Assembly (NCBI RefSeq): GCF_014763045.1
Contig: NZ_JACTAG010000001.1
Coordinates: 930,001 to 994,000 of the forward strand
From: Sulfitobacter aestuariivivens
GTDB lineage: Bacteria; Pseudomonadota; Alphaproteobacteria; Rhodobacterales; Rhodobacteraceae
DNA length: 64,000 nucleotides
Direction: 5' to 3'
The notes under the pieces are model-generated. The model ran no database searches and was not told the origin of the DNA. It saw only the letters and a list, made by a program, of their open reading frames with translations. Position 1 is the first letter of the stretch. Each line of letters begins with the position of its first letter. The position numbers were made by a program, and so were the translations under genes. Positions 16,638-24,632 of this stretch are shown here, piece by piece.

Positions 16638-19575
16638 GCAACCGCTCCCCCTTTGGATCGACAAAGTGGGCTGAGACCACTTCTACCGAAATGGTCAGAT
16701 CGGTAAGGGGCGACACCAGCCGCAGCGTTTCGCCCAACCGCTCATCCCCTTGTTTCAACAGGGCCAGACCGATCATGCTGTTCATTGCAGGCGAGAACGC
16801 AGCCGACGTCACGTAGCCTTGATCATGCGCGGCATCCACGGGGCCATCCGCCCGCATCAAATGCCCTCCCGCCGTTATCTTGGTTTCCGGGTCGAGGGGT
16901 TTGAGACCGACCAGCTTGAGCGCGTCCGCCTCATTTAGGCCAGGGCGTCGTGACAAGGCCGCACCGATAGTGTCCTTGGCCGTGCTGACCATACGCCCCA
17001 GACCAAGGTTGAGTGCCGTTGTGGTGCCGTTCAGTTCGTTACCTGCGGCGTGGCCTTTTTCGATACGCATCACCCCCAAAGCCTCGGTTCCGTAGGGCGT
17101 TACACCGAATTCTTCACCTTGTTGCATCAGCTTGCGCATCAGCGAGTCGCCATAGCGTGAGGGCACCGCGATCTCAAAGGCCAGTTCACCCGAAAAGGAG
17201 ATGCGGAAAAGCCGCGCGCGCAGGCCGCCGCAGACCGTGATGTTCGCGCAGGCCATGAAAGGAAACGCGTCGTTTGAGATGTCGTGGTCGGCATCGACAA
17301 TCTTTTCCAGCAATTTCCGTGAGTTCGGCCCGGCAACGGCGTATTGTGCCCAAGCCTCGGTTGTGGAAATCAGCTGCACATCGGCATCCGGCATCAGACA
17401 CTGGCGGACAAACTCCATGTGCTGATATACCTTGCCGGCGTTGGCTGTCGTGGTGGTGACCACAAAATGATCTTCCTCTAGGCGGGCGGCGGTACCGTCG
17501 TCCATGACAATTCCGTCTTCGCGCAGCATCAGACCATACCGGGTCTTGCCAACAGGCAGCTTCGCCATGCCGTTGGCATAGACAAAGTTGAGAAACCGTG
17601 CAGCATCAGTGCCTTGCACGTCAATCTTGCCAAGGGTCGTACAATCGCACACCCCCACCGACGCGCGGGTCTGTCGCACCTCACGGTCCACGCTTTGCCG
17701 CCAGTGCGTCTCGCCGGGGCGTGGAAACCATTGCGCACGGAGCCAGTTGCCAACCTCGACAAAGACTGCGCCCTGTTCCTTTGCCCAGTTGTGCGACGGC
17801 GTCAGTCGGGTGGGGTGAAACTCGGTCCCCCGCATCCGCCCGCCAAAGGTGCCAATAGGTACGGGCGTGTAGGGCGGACGAAAGATCGTGGTCCCTGTTT
17901 CGGGGATCGATTTTCCCGCAAGCTCGGCCATGATGGCAAGACCGCCCATGTTCGACGTCTTGCCCTGATCGGTCGCCATGCCCAGCGTGGTATAGCGTTT
18001 GAGATGCTCGACGCTGCGAAAGCCTTCCTGATGGCTGAGTTTCACGTCCTTGACGGTGACGTCGTTCTGCTGATCGAGCCAGCCGCGTGTGGTGCCTTTG
18101 ACATACCAGAATGGGGTCATGTTTACGGGCATGTCTTCGGCGTCTGCCACCTTTGGCGCGCGGCCCTTGAGACCAAGCGCCTTGCGTGCGGCCTCTTTTC
18201 CCGTAACCAACGCCTGATGGGTCGACAACGCCCCCGTTGCAGCCCCCGCAACGCGCATTCCCATCGGCAGGATACCGCCCGGCACAAAGGCAGCAATGTC
18301 GTCTTGCCATGCCGGCCGTCCGCGTTGGTGACAGGTCAGATGAACGTTCGGATTCCATCCGCCAGACACCCCCAAAGCACCGCATTCCAATGTGCGTTCT
18401 GATCCATCCGCCAGCTTGACCTCGGCAAAGGTCAGGCCAAGACGGCCTTTGGTATCAATCACTTGAGCGCCGCGCAGCACTTGATAATCGGTGCTGAGGG
18501 CGGCGTCGGGGCGGGTGTCGACAACGGCGGCAATCTGGACGCCGCAGGCTTGCAGATCCCGCGCGGTGCGGTGCCCGTCGTCATTGTTGGTAAAGATCGC
18601 AATCCGCTTGGCGGGTGTGGCCGCAAAACGGTTGGCGTAGGTGCGCAGAGCGCTGGCCAGCATCACACCGGGACGGTCATTGTTGTCAAAGGCGATGGGT
18701 CGCTCGGTGGCACCGGCACACAGGATTGTTTGCCGGGTGGTGATCCGCCACAGGATCTGGCGCGGTTTGTCTGCATCGGGCATGTGCAGATGGTCGCTGA
18801 TACGTTCCACAGCACCATAGATGCCGTGATCAAAGGCGCCGATGATCGTGGTGCGGGGCATCAGCCGCACGTTGGGCAGGGATGAGAGTTCGGCCACCGC
18901 AGACGCGGCCCAGTCCGCGCCGCTTTGCCCAGAAATTTCAAAGGTTTCCGCATTCAGGCGGCCGCCCATTCTGAAGTCTTCATCAGCCAAAATGACATCC
19001 GCGCCCGCGCGACCGGCGGTGAGCGCGGCCATCAGTCCCGCGGGGCCCGCACCGATGATCAGCAGGTCGCAATGGCGGAAACCCTTGTCATAGACATCAG
19101 GGTCTTCGCGGCCTGACAGTGCGCCCAGACCTGCCGCTCTGCGGATAATGGGCTCGTACAGCTTTTCCCAGAACGCTTTGGGCCACATGAATGTTTTGTA
19201 GTAGAACCCGGCGGTCAGGAAGTTTGAGAACCGGTCGTTGATCGCCATGGCATCAAAGGCAAGGCTGGGCCAACGGTTCTGGGAATGGGCGACAAGACCG
19301 TCATAGAGCTCTGCCGTGGTGGCGCGGGTGTTGGGCTCGCGCCTGGCGCCGCCGCGTAGCTCTACAATCGCGTTTGGTTCTTCTGAACCTGCGGTCAGCG
19401 GCCCACGCGGGCGGTGGTACTTGAACGACCGGCCCATAAGCCGCACATTGTTGGCCAAAAGGGCAGAGGCCAGGGTATCCCCTTCAAATCCCTGATAGAA
19501 TTTTCCGTCGAACATGAACTTGAGCGGCCGATCTCGGTTGATCTGGCCGCCTTGCAAACGGTTGATCTGGGTCAT
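16630..19575 (-). CDS. soxA: Sarcosine oxidase subunit alpha
   Basis: A 981-residue subunit, the normal size. The N-terminal part has FEGDTLASALLANNVRLMGRSFKYHRP-like sequence (a ferredoxin-like plug domain), then the dinucleotide fold LLIIGAGPAGLMAALTAGRAG from about residue 171, then a C-terminal aminomethyltransferase (GcvT) domain from about residue 590 with NFVYANGMAKLPVGKTRYG and the THF-binding region. It transfers the methyl group of sarcosine to THF as 5,10-methylene-THF, with H2O2 produced from the beta-subunit flavin. The start overlaps the soxD stop (ATGA). Confidence 0.95.
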   Translation of the reverse strand: MTQINRLQGGQINRDRPLKFMFDGKFYQGFEGDTLASALLANNVRLMGRSFKYHRPRGPLTAGSEEPNAIVELRGGARREPNTRATTAELYDGLVAHSQNRWPSLAFDAMAINDRFSNFLTAGFYYKTFMWPKAFWEKLYEPIIRRAAGLGALSGREDPDVYDKGFRHCDLLIIGAGPAGLMAALTAGRAGADVILADEDFRMGGRLNAETFEISGQSGADWAASAVAELSSLPNVRLMPRTTIIGAFDHGIYGAVERISDHLHMPDADKPRQILWRITTRQTILCAGATERPIAFDNNDRPGVMLASALRTYANRFAATPAKRIAIFTNNDDGHRTARDLQACGVQIAAVVDTRPDAALSTDYQVLRGAQVIDTKGRLGLTFAEVKLADGSERTLECGALGVSGGWNPNVHLTCHQRGRPAWQDDIAAFVPGGILPMGMRVAGAATGALSTHQALVTGKEAARKALGLKGRAPKVADAEDMPVNMTPFWYVKGTTRGWLDQQNDVTVKDVKLSHQEGFRSVEHLKRYTTLGMATDQGKTSNMGGLAIMAELAGKSIPETGTTIFRPPYTPVPIGTFGGRMRGTEFHPTRLTPSHNWAKEQGAVFVEVGNWLRAQWFPRPGETHWRQSVDREVRQTRASVGVCDCTTLGKIDVQGTDAARFLNFVYANGMAKLPVGKTRYGLMLREDGIVMDDGTAARLEEDHFVVTTTTANAGKVYQHMEFVRQCLMPDADVQLISTTEAWAQYAVAGPNSRKLLEKIVDADHDISNDAFPFMACANITVCGGLRARLFRISFSGELAFEIAVPSRYGDSLMRKLMQQGEEFGVTPYGTEALGVMRIEKGHAAGNELNGTTTALNLGLGRMVSTAKDTIGAALSRRPGLNEADALKLVGLKPLDPETKITAGGHLMRADGPVDAAHDQGYVTSAAFSPAMNSMIGLALLKQGDERLGETLRLVSPLTDLTISVEVVSAHFVDPKGERLRA

Positions 19576-19850
19576 TTTCGCCGCTCCAGTGCAACGTCGC
19601 GGGCAAGCGCGACATCGGTGATTTCATGCGTCGTTGTATCGCGGGTGACGACCAGCCAGGAGCGGTCGCCGCCCTCGTGGAACCACAATTCGCGATGCGG
19701 CCCCGCGGGGTTGTCACGCAGGTAGGCGTAGGCGTGCCAGTCGTCCGGTGTGGCCGTCTGTGGGTCAGGCCGATCAAGGAGCGTGGCAGCGCCCAGATAG
19801 ACAAATTCAGAGGCGTCGCGGGGACCCAGAAGGGGGTGGTGGATGATCAC
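19572..19850 (-). CDS. soxD: Sarcosine oxidase subunit delta, variant lacking the usual zinc cysteines
   Basis: A 92-residue protein in the soxD position. The core matches SoxD: YLRDNPAGPHRELWFHEGGDRSWLVVTRDT. Classical SoxD begins with a CPYCG zinc pair and has a further His-x3-Cys; here the start reads IIHHPLLGPRDASEF and the later Cys is replaced, so the canonical Cys ligands are absent. Two N-terminal histidines might substitute. The start is GTG 19850, supported by GAGGG about nine bases upstream; an open frame to 19952 passes through an 11-bp tandem repeat and into soxB and is probably not translated. Confidence 0.83.
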   Translation of the reverse strand: MIIHHPLLGPRDASEFVYLGAATLLDRPDPQTATPDDWHAYAYLRDNPAGPHRELWFHEGGDRSWLVVTRDTTTHEITDVALARDVALERRK

Positions 19851-19868
19851 GGAAAGACCCTCAAAATC

Positions 19869-19912
19869 AACGTCGGTATAACGTCGGTATCGTGTCGGTA
19901 TTGCGTCGGTTT
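19869..19912. repeat. Four 11-bp tandem repeats between soxB and soxD
   Basis: On the + strand the units are AACGTCGGTAT (19869-19879), AACGTCGGTAT (19880-19890), CGTGTCGGTAT (19891-19901) and TGCGTCGGTTT (19902-19912). The core GTCGGTAT is nearly invariant. The last unit touches the soxB stop, and the repeats end 18 bases before the soxD GTG, so they sit in the leader of soxD in the sox mRNA. Confidence 0.9.
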
Positions 19913-21162
19913 CAATGCAGATTGGGCTGATTGCCCACTCCCTTTTCGTCAATCATGTGTCCGGTGCGAAAACGGTCGAACCGATAAGCGGTGGCAACGT
20001 GATGCGGGGTGTCGGTGGCCAGCAGATGGGCGAAGGTATAGCCCGAGGCCGGCGTGGCCTTGAAGCCGCCGTAGCACCAGCCGCCGTTGAAGTAGAGCCC
20101 GTCGATATGAGTGCGGTCGATGATCGGCGAGCCGTCCATCGACATGTCCATGATCCCGCCCCACATGCGCAAAAGCCGGGCCCGCCCGATCATGGGCATG
20201 ATCGCCATGCCCCCTTCGCAGACGTCTTCGACGACTGGCAGGTTCCCCCGTTGGGCGTAGGAGTTGTACCCGTCGATATCGCCGCCAAAGACCAGGCCAC
20301 CCTTGTCCGACTGGCTGACGTAGAAGTGTCCCGCCCCGAAAGTGATGACGCCTGGTAGGATCGGTTTGAGCCCTTCGGAGACAAAGGCCTGCAGAACGTG
20401 AGATTCGATCGGCAAGCGCATATCGGCATGGGCCATCAGTCGACCGGAGGAACCGGCAACCGCGCAGCCTACCTTGGTGGCCCCGATAAATCCGCGCGAG
20501 GTTTCGACGCCGGTGCAGGTGCCGTCCTGAATGCGAAAACCCGTCACCTCGCAGTTCTGGATGATATCGACGCCGCGACTGTCGGCTGCACGTGCAAATC
20601 CCCAGGCGACCGCATCATGGCGCACGGTGCCGCCGCGTCGCTGGGCAAGGCCGCCCTTGATAGGAAAACGCGCGTCACGGAAGTTGAGATAGGGGTATTC
20701 ACGGCGCACGGCGGCCTCATCCAGCAATTCGGCGTCCGCACCGTTGAGGATCATTGCGTTGCCGCGCCGGGTAAAGGCGTCGCGTTGCGCGTCTGAGTGG
20801 ATCAGGTTGATGATCCCGCGCTGACTGACCATGGCGTTGTAGTTCAGATCCTGCTCCAGCCCCTCCCATAGCTTGAGGGAAAACTCGTAGAAGGGTTCAT
20901 TACCGTCCAGCAGATAGTTGGAGCGGATGATGGTCGTGTTGCGGCCCACGTTGCCACCACCGATCCAGCCTTTTTCGAGCACAGCCACGGATTTTTGCTG
21001 ATAGACCGACGCCAGATAATGCGCCGTTGCCAGACCGTGTCCGCCGCCACCAATCACGATGATGTCGTAGTGCGCCTTGGGCTCGGGCTCGCGCCAGGCC
21101 GGACCCCACCCGCGATGGCCTGTCAGTGCTTCCTTGATGATCCTGAATCCGGAGTACCGCAT
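19912..21162 (-). CDS. soxB: Sarcosine oxidase subunit beta
   Basis: A 416-residue flavoprotein, the family's usual length, which oxidises sarcosine. The FAD fold is at about residue 36 (DIIVIGGGGHGLATAHYLA), and the region QRRGGTVRHDAVAWGFARA contains the His that binds FMN covalently in characterised homologues. The C-terminus holds FNGGWCYGGFKATPASG. ATG 21162 is chosen over the open frame to 21198 because family members start with MRYSGF and because AAGGCGG precedes it. First gene of soxBDAG. The promoter must lie in the region shared with nagA. Confidence 0.95.
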   Translation of the reverse strand: MRYSGFRIIKEALTGHRGWGPAWREPEPKAHYDIIVIGGGGHGLATAHYLASVYQQKSVAVLEKGWIGGGNVGRNTTIIRSNYLLDGNEPFYEFSLKLWEGLEQDLNYNAMVSQRGIINLIHSDAQRDAFTRRGNAMILNGADAELLDEAAVRREYPYLNFRDARFPIKGGLAQRRGGTVRHDAVAWGFARAADSRGVDIIQNCEVTGFRIQDGTCTGVETSRGFIGATKVGCAVAGSSGRLMAHADMRLPIESHVLQAFVSEGLKPILPGVITFGAGHFYVSQSDKGGLVFGGDIDGYNSYAQRGNLPVVEDVCEGGMAIMPMIGRARLLRMWGGIMDMSMDGSPIIDRTHIDGLYFNGGWCYGGFKATPASGYTFAHLLATDTPHHVATAYRFDRFRTGHMIDEKGVGNQPNLH

Positions 21163-21335
21163 GATGATCCGCCTTTTGTCACCCGCATCCTGTCGCATCC
21201 CGGTGGGCTGGTCCCACCCGAATCCGACATCGGATCAGCAGCTTCGGACCTTTTTTGGCGTCGACCTGAGCGGATATGTGTTGGATAGTAGATTGCCGGA
21301 GGTTTCTGGTGCTGCAACGTGAAGGAATTGGCGAA
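21163..21335. promoter_or_regulatory. Divergent soxB-nagA promoter region with two inverted repeats
   Basis: Two short perfect inverted repeats lie 3 bases apart: GGTGGG-5-CCCACC at 21202-21218 and ATCCGA-2-TCGGAT at 21222-21235. They are centred about 50-65 bases before soxB and about 110-125 before nagA, a normal place for operators. No regulator gene is adjacent. Confidence 0.5.
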
Positions 21336-22472
21336 ATGACACCTCGCACGGCGGTCATCGGCGCACAGATCTTTGATGGAAGAAAGCTGCATGACGGGGC
21401 AGCCCTGATTGTTGCGCCCGATGGCACAGCTGACGTGGTTAAGGCCGCGGATGTGCCCACCGATCTGCATGTAGTCATCTTGAAGGGTGGCTTTATCTGC
21501 CCGGGATTTGTTGATCTGCAGGTCAATGGTGGTGGGGGCGTGATGTTCAATGATGCGCCCCGCGTTGACACGCTGGCGCGGATGGCAGAGGCGCATCAGA
21601 CCCTTGGCACGCACGCGATGTTGCCGACATTGATTACCGACACCCCTACGCAGACGCGCGCGGCAATTGATGCTGTGATTCAGGCGATGGCACAGGGCGT
21701 TCCGGGGATTGTCGGGCTGCACCTTGAAGGACCTCATCTGGCGGTCGCTAAGAAGGGCGCACACGATGGTGCGCTGATCCGACCCATGGACGAGGCGGAC
21801 CTCGCGATGCTGCTAGCGGCGTCAGAACATCTTGAAAATCTTGTGGTCACGCTTGCCCCCGAAGCGGTGAGCGTGCAGCAGATCAGTGCGTTGGCCAAGG
21901 CGGGCGTGATCGTTTCCATCGGTCACAGCAACGCGGGCTATGATGTTGCCATGCGCGCCTTTGATGCGGGTGCGACCATGGCCACCCATTTGTTCAATGC
22001 GATGAGCCAGATCACCGCGCGTGATCCCGGTGTCGCCGGTGCAGCGTTGCGCCATGGCAATGTGTCGGTCGGGCTTATTGCTGATGGCCTTCATGTGCAT
22101 CCTGCGGTGATGCGGATGGCCTTGAGTGCCAAAGACGCCGGGGTTTTTGCCGTGACCGACGCCATGGCGCCGGCGGGTACTGGGATGTCCACGTTCCCCT
22201 TGGGTGGCAGGACCGTCACGCGGTCAGAGGGGCGGTTGACCTTGGATGACGGCACACTGGCAGGTGCTGATGTGGATTTTCCACGCGCCATCAACGTGTT
22301 GCTGCGGGATGTTGAGGTCCGCACGGCGCACGCGCTGGCGATGACCACGTCGACGCCCGCGTCGATCCTGCGTGGAGCGGATCGGTTGGGTCGGTTTCAA
22401 GGCAGGGTCGCGGGGCTGATCCATTTTGATCCCGAGGGTGGTACTGCACGGGATTTGACCGATCTGAACTGA
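21336..22472 (+). CDS. nagA: N-acetylglucosamine-6-phosphate deacetylase
   Basis: A 378-residue amidohydrolase that deacetylates GlcNAc-6-P to glucosamine-6-P. Metal and catalytic motifs are visible: GLHLEGPHL (metal-binding Glu), SIGHSNA and ATHLFNAMSQ (metal His), and VTDAMAPAG (catalytic Asp). The start at 21336 has AAGGA ten bases upstream; the open frame back to 21276 has no site. No other amino-sugar genes (nagB, transporter, regulator) are near, so it stands alone here, divergent from soxB. It may serve murein recycling or chitin-derived sugar use. Confidence 0.92.
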   Translation: MTPRTAVIGAQIFDGRKLHDGAALIVAPDGTADVVKAADVPTDLHVVILKGGFICPGFVDLQVNGGGGVMFNDAPRVDTLARMAEAHQTLGTHAMLPTLITDTPTQTRAAIDAVIQAMAQGVPGIVGLHLEGPHLAVAKKGAHDGALIRPMDEADLAMLLAASEHLENLVVTLAPEAVSVQQISALAKAGVIVSIGHSNAGYDVAMRAFDAGATMATHLFNAMSQITARDPGVAGAALRHGNVSVGLIADGLHVHPAVMRMALSAKDAGVFAVTDAMAPAGTGMSTFPLGGRTVTRSEGRLTLDDGTLAGADVDFPRAINVLLRDVEVRTAHALAMTTSTPASILRGADRLGRFQGRVAGLIHFDPEGGTARDLTDLN

Positions 22473-22519
22473 GGGCTTCTCCGGCCTTTGCGCTCAATTC
22501 GCTTTATTTTGACGCGAGC

Positions 22520-22538
22520 CCTTAAGTCGGACTTAAGG
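22520..22538. promoter_or_regulatory. 19-bp perfect palindrome upstream of cheB
   Basis: CCTTAAGTC and GACTTAAGG flank a single G, giving a perfect 9-1-9 inverted repeat between nagA and cheB, about 80 bases before the cheB start. No T-run follows, so it does not look like a terminator and is better read as an operator for a dimeric regulator. Confidence 0.55.
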
Positions 22539-22617
22539 CGGGTCAGACATTTTCTGGCGCATGAGACGCAGGTGCCCGAAACGTTTTGCCTTCCCCGTCA
22601 CGGCGGCGGCCCTTTGA

Positions 22618-23691
22618 ATGGTTGGCACTGCGGCACCACCGGCAAAGCGGGTCGTGATTGTAGACGATTCACAAACCATGCGCCTGTGGCTGGCGCATGT
22701 TCTCAATCAGGATCCACGGCTTGAGGTTGTCGGGCAGGCCGCCAACGCGGCAGAGGCCAGACGGACCATCAGGGACCTTAGGCCGGACGTGATCACACTT
22801 GATATCGAAATGCCGGGCATGGATGGTCTGACCTTTCTGGAGCGGCTCATGGTGCGCGATCCTTTGCCGGTGGTCATGGTCGCGGGGCAGACCCGCCAAG
22901 GGTCGGCGACGGCCATTCGCGCGCTTTCACTCGGCGCGGTCGATTGCGTGATGAAGCCGGGCAATGCGCTTGATCTCAAGGCGCAACGCAGTTTGGTACG
23001 ACAGGTCTATGCTGCTGCTTGCAGCCAGGTGCGCCCCCTGCAAGGAACCCATCAGACCGTTACTGCGCAATTCCCGGCGGCGCAGGTTGGCCCGCAACCG
23101 CTCGTGCTGATCGGGGCGTCGACAGGCGGCGTGACGGCGCTTGAGCGTATTCTGCGTGATCTCCATCCTGCCGGGCCACCCGTCGCAATTGTGCAGCACA
23201 TGCCGGGCCCGTTTCTGAGCAGTTTTGCACACATGCTCAATCGCAATCTGCCGCAGATGGTCGGCCTGATGCGCGATGACGCGCCGATGGAGGCGGGGCA
23301 GATCTTGCTCGCACCCGAGCTGGGTCGTGATGCGACGGTTTCACGCCTGTCCGGACGGTGGGTGGGGCATTTGACGACATCCGCGCAGACGGCGGCCCAT
23401 TGCCCGTCGATTGACGCCTTGTTCACATCCGCTATGCCGTATGCCGCAGATGTGATCGGGGTGATCCTGACGGGGCTTGGTCGGGACGGGGCGCGGGCCT
23501 TGCAACATTTGCGGGCGGGTGGGGCGCATACGATTGGACAGGATGCGGGAACCTCGGTGGTCTACGGCATGCCACGCGCGGCCTTTGAACTGGATGCGGT
23601 CACCGAACAACTTCCGCTGGACCGGATCGGACCAGCGATCAACGCGGCCGTGGCTGATTATCTGGGCGGTCGCGGGAAGATGAGGGGGTGA
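22618..23691 (+). CDS. cheB: Chemotaxis protein-glutamate methylesterase/deamidase CheB
   Basis: A 357-residue response-regulator esterase. The N-terminal receiver (residues about 11-120) has VVIVDDSQTMR and the phospho-acceptor in LDIEMPGMDG; the C-terminal esterase domain has the catalytic Ser (GASTGG), His (QHMPGPF) and Asp (LTGLGRDGA). CheB removes methyl groups from chemoreceptors. Unlike the other che genes here it is on the + strand and converges on them, so it has its own promoter, with a 19-bp palindrome in front. No receptor gene is near. ATG 22618 lacks a strong ribosome site. Confidence 0.93.
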   Translation: MVGTAAPPAKRVVIVDDSQTMRLWLAHVLNQDPRLEVVGQAANAAEARRTIRDLRPDVITLDIEMPGMDGLTFLERLMVRDPLPVVMVAGQTRQGSATAIRALSLGAVDCVMKPGNALDLKAQRSLVRQVYAAACSQVRPLQGTHQTVTAQFPAAQVGPQPLVLIGASTGGVTALERILRDLHPAGPPVAIVQHMPGPFLSSFAHMLNRNLPQMVGLMRDDAPMEAGQILLAPELGRDATVSRLSGRWVGHLTTSAQTAAHCPSIDALFTSAMPYAADVIGVILTGLGRDGARALQHLRAGGAHTIGQDAGTSVVYGMPRAAFELDAVTEQLPLDRIGPAINAAVADYLGGRGKMRG

Positions 23692-23815
23692 ACACGGAGC
23701 GTGCGGCGCGATGAACGGTTGATTTAGGAGGTTTCTATTCTGCGAAAAAAACGACAATAGCATTAGTATCAATGGAGTATGCCGTTAACCTAATGTCGAT
23801 CAAGCCTGTGAGAGG

Positions 23816-24214
23816 TCAGCTTGGATCTGCGCTTGTGGTATCGAAAAGATACGCGATGCCGGTTTGTGCCGGTAGATGCGGGGCTGGGGTGTCTGAACTC
23901 AGCAACAATCTGCGGGTCGATTCTAACTTGAGCTCTGCACTCCAAGCCTTTGACAGGTCAGTGGGAATTGGATCGGTGTTCGACAGGGCGCCGATCTGTC
24001 GCGAAAGCCGGGCGAGGTCTTGCAGTGACTGGTGAAGGTGATCCAATGCCTGCAATTCCGCGACCAAATCAGAGTGCAGGTGGCTCATTTCGGTCAATCG
24101 TCTTCCCGCGACCAGGTCCAGGCGACGCACATCAGCACCCATCGCATCAAGTCGTGCCGCGAGGTCAGTCATCAAACCGGGAACCGTTTGTGCGGGTTGT
24201 CCCGGGTCGGTCAC
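23816..24214 (-). CDS. Helical protein ending the che operon, possible CheZ-like phosphatase
   Basis: A 132-residue protein I do not recognise by family. It is mostly predicted helix, with heptad-like leucines at residues 18-80 (LAARLDAM, VAELQALDHLHQSLQDLARL). Within that helix, D58-HLH-Q62 has the D-x-x-x-Q spacing of the CheZ active site, which places Gln and Asp next to phospho-CheY. The start is a GTG that overlaps the stop of the CheY gene before it, so the two should be made together. The C-terminus ends in a hydrophobic patch (GIAYLFD) after a Pro-rich link, loosely like the CheY-binding tail of CheZ. Function is inferred. Confidence 0.7.
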   Translation of the reverse strand: MTDPGQPAQTVPGLMTDLAARLDAMGADVRRLDLVAGRRLTEMSHLHSDLVAELQALDHLHQSLQDLARLSRQIGALSNTDPIPTDLSKAWSAELKLESTRRLLLSSDTPAPHLPAQTGIAYLFDTTSADPS

Positions 24215-24597
24215 AGCCGACCCACGACCGCTTCAATGCAAATCTTGAGTTGTGTGACCTCAAAGGGTTTCTTGATGAAGTTGTTCATCCCCAGTTTCTT
24301 GCCATGATCGATGATTTTCTGCTCGGCTTGGCTTGTGATCAGGATAAAACCAACGCCCTTTGTTTTTTCGCCAGAGCGCAGGTGCTGCAACAGGTGCAAT
24401 CCGTCCATCTCCGGCATGTTGTAATCCGAGATCACCAGATGCACCGGCTTTTTTGCCAGTAGCGCCAGCGCGGCCTTTCCGTTTTCGGCGCTTGAGACAT
24501 TCCGGATACCAAAACTGTCCAGCGCCTGCGTCAGCAGGCCCCGGCTGGTGGACATATCATCGACCACCATGATCTGAAGTTGGTCACGCAGGGACAA
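24211..24597 (-). CDS. cheY: CheY-like response regulator (second of the cluster)
   Basis: A 128-residue single-domain receiver. Conserved sites are the acidic pair VVDD (residues 12-13), phospho-acceptor Asp in ISDYNMPEMDG, Thr in LITSQ and Lys in IKKPF. It has no output domain, so it should act on the flagellar motor or as a phosphate sink. The frame starts at TTG 24597, well supported by AAGGAG nine bases upstream. Its stop overlaps the next gene, the possible phosphatase. Confidence 0.92.
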   Translation of the reverse strand: MSLRDQLQIMVVDDMSTSRGLLTQALDSFGIRNVSSAENGKAALALLAKKPVHLVISDYNMPEMDGLHLLQHLRSGEKTKGVGFILITSQAEQKIIDHGKKLGMNNFIKKPFEVTQLKICIEAVVGRL

Positions 24598-24632
24598 GGG
24601 TTGGTCTCCTTATTGTTGATGTCGCATAGAAA

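Noticed and set aside
19851-19952. A longer SoxD starting inside soxB
   Set aside because: The extra codons pass through the 11-bp repeats and have no SoxD similarity; GTG 19850 has a good ribosome site.
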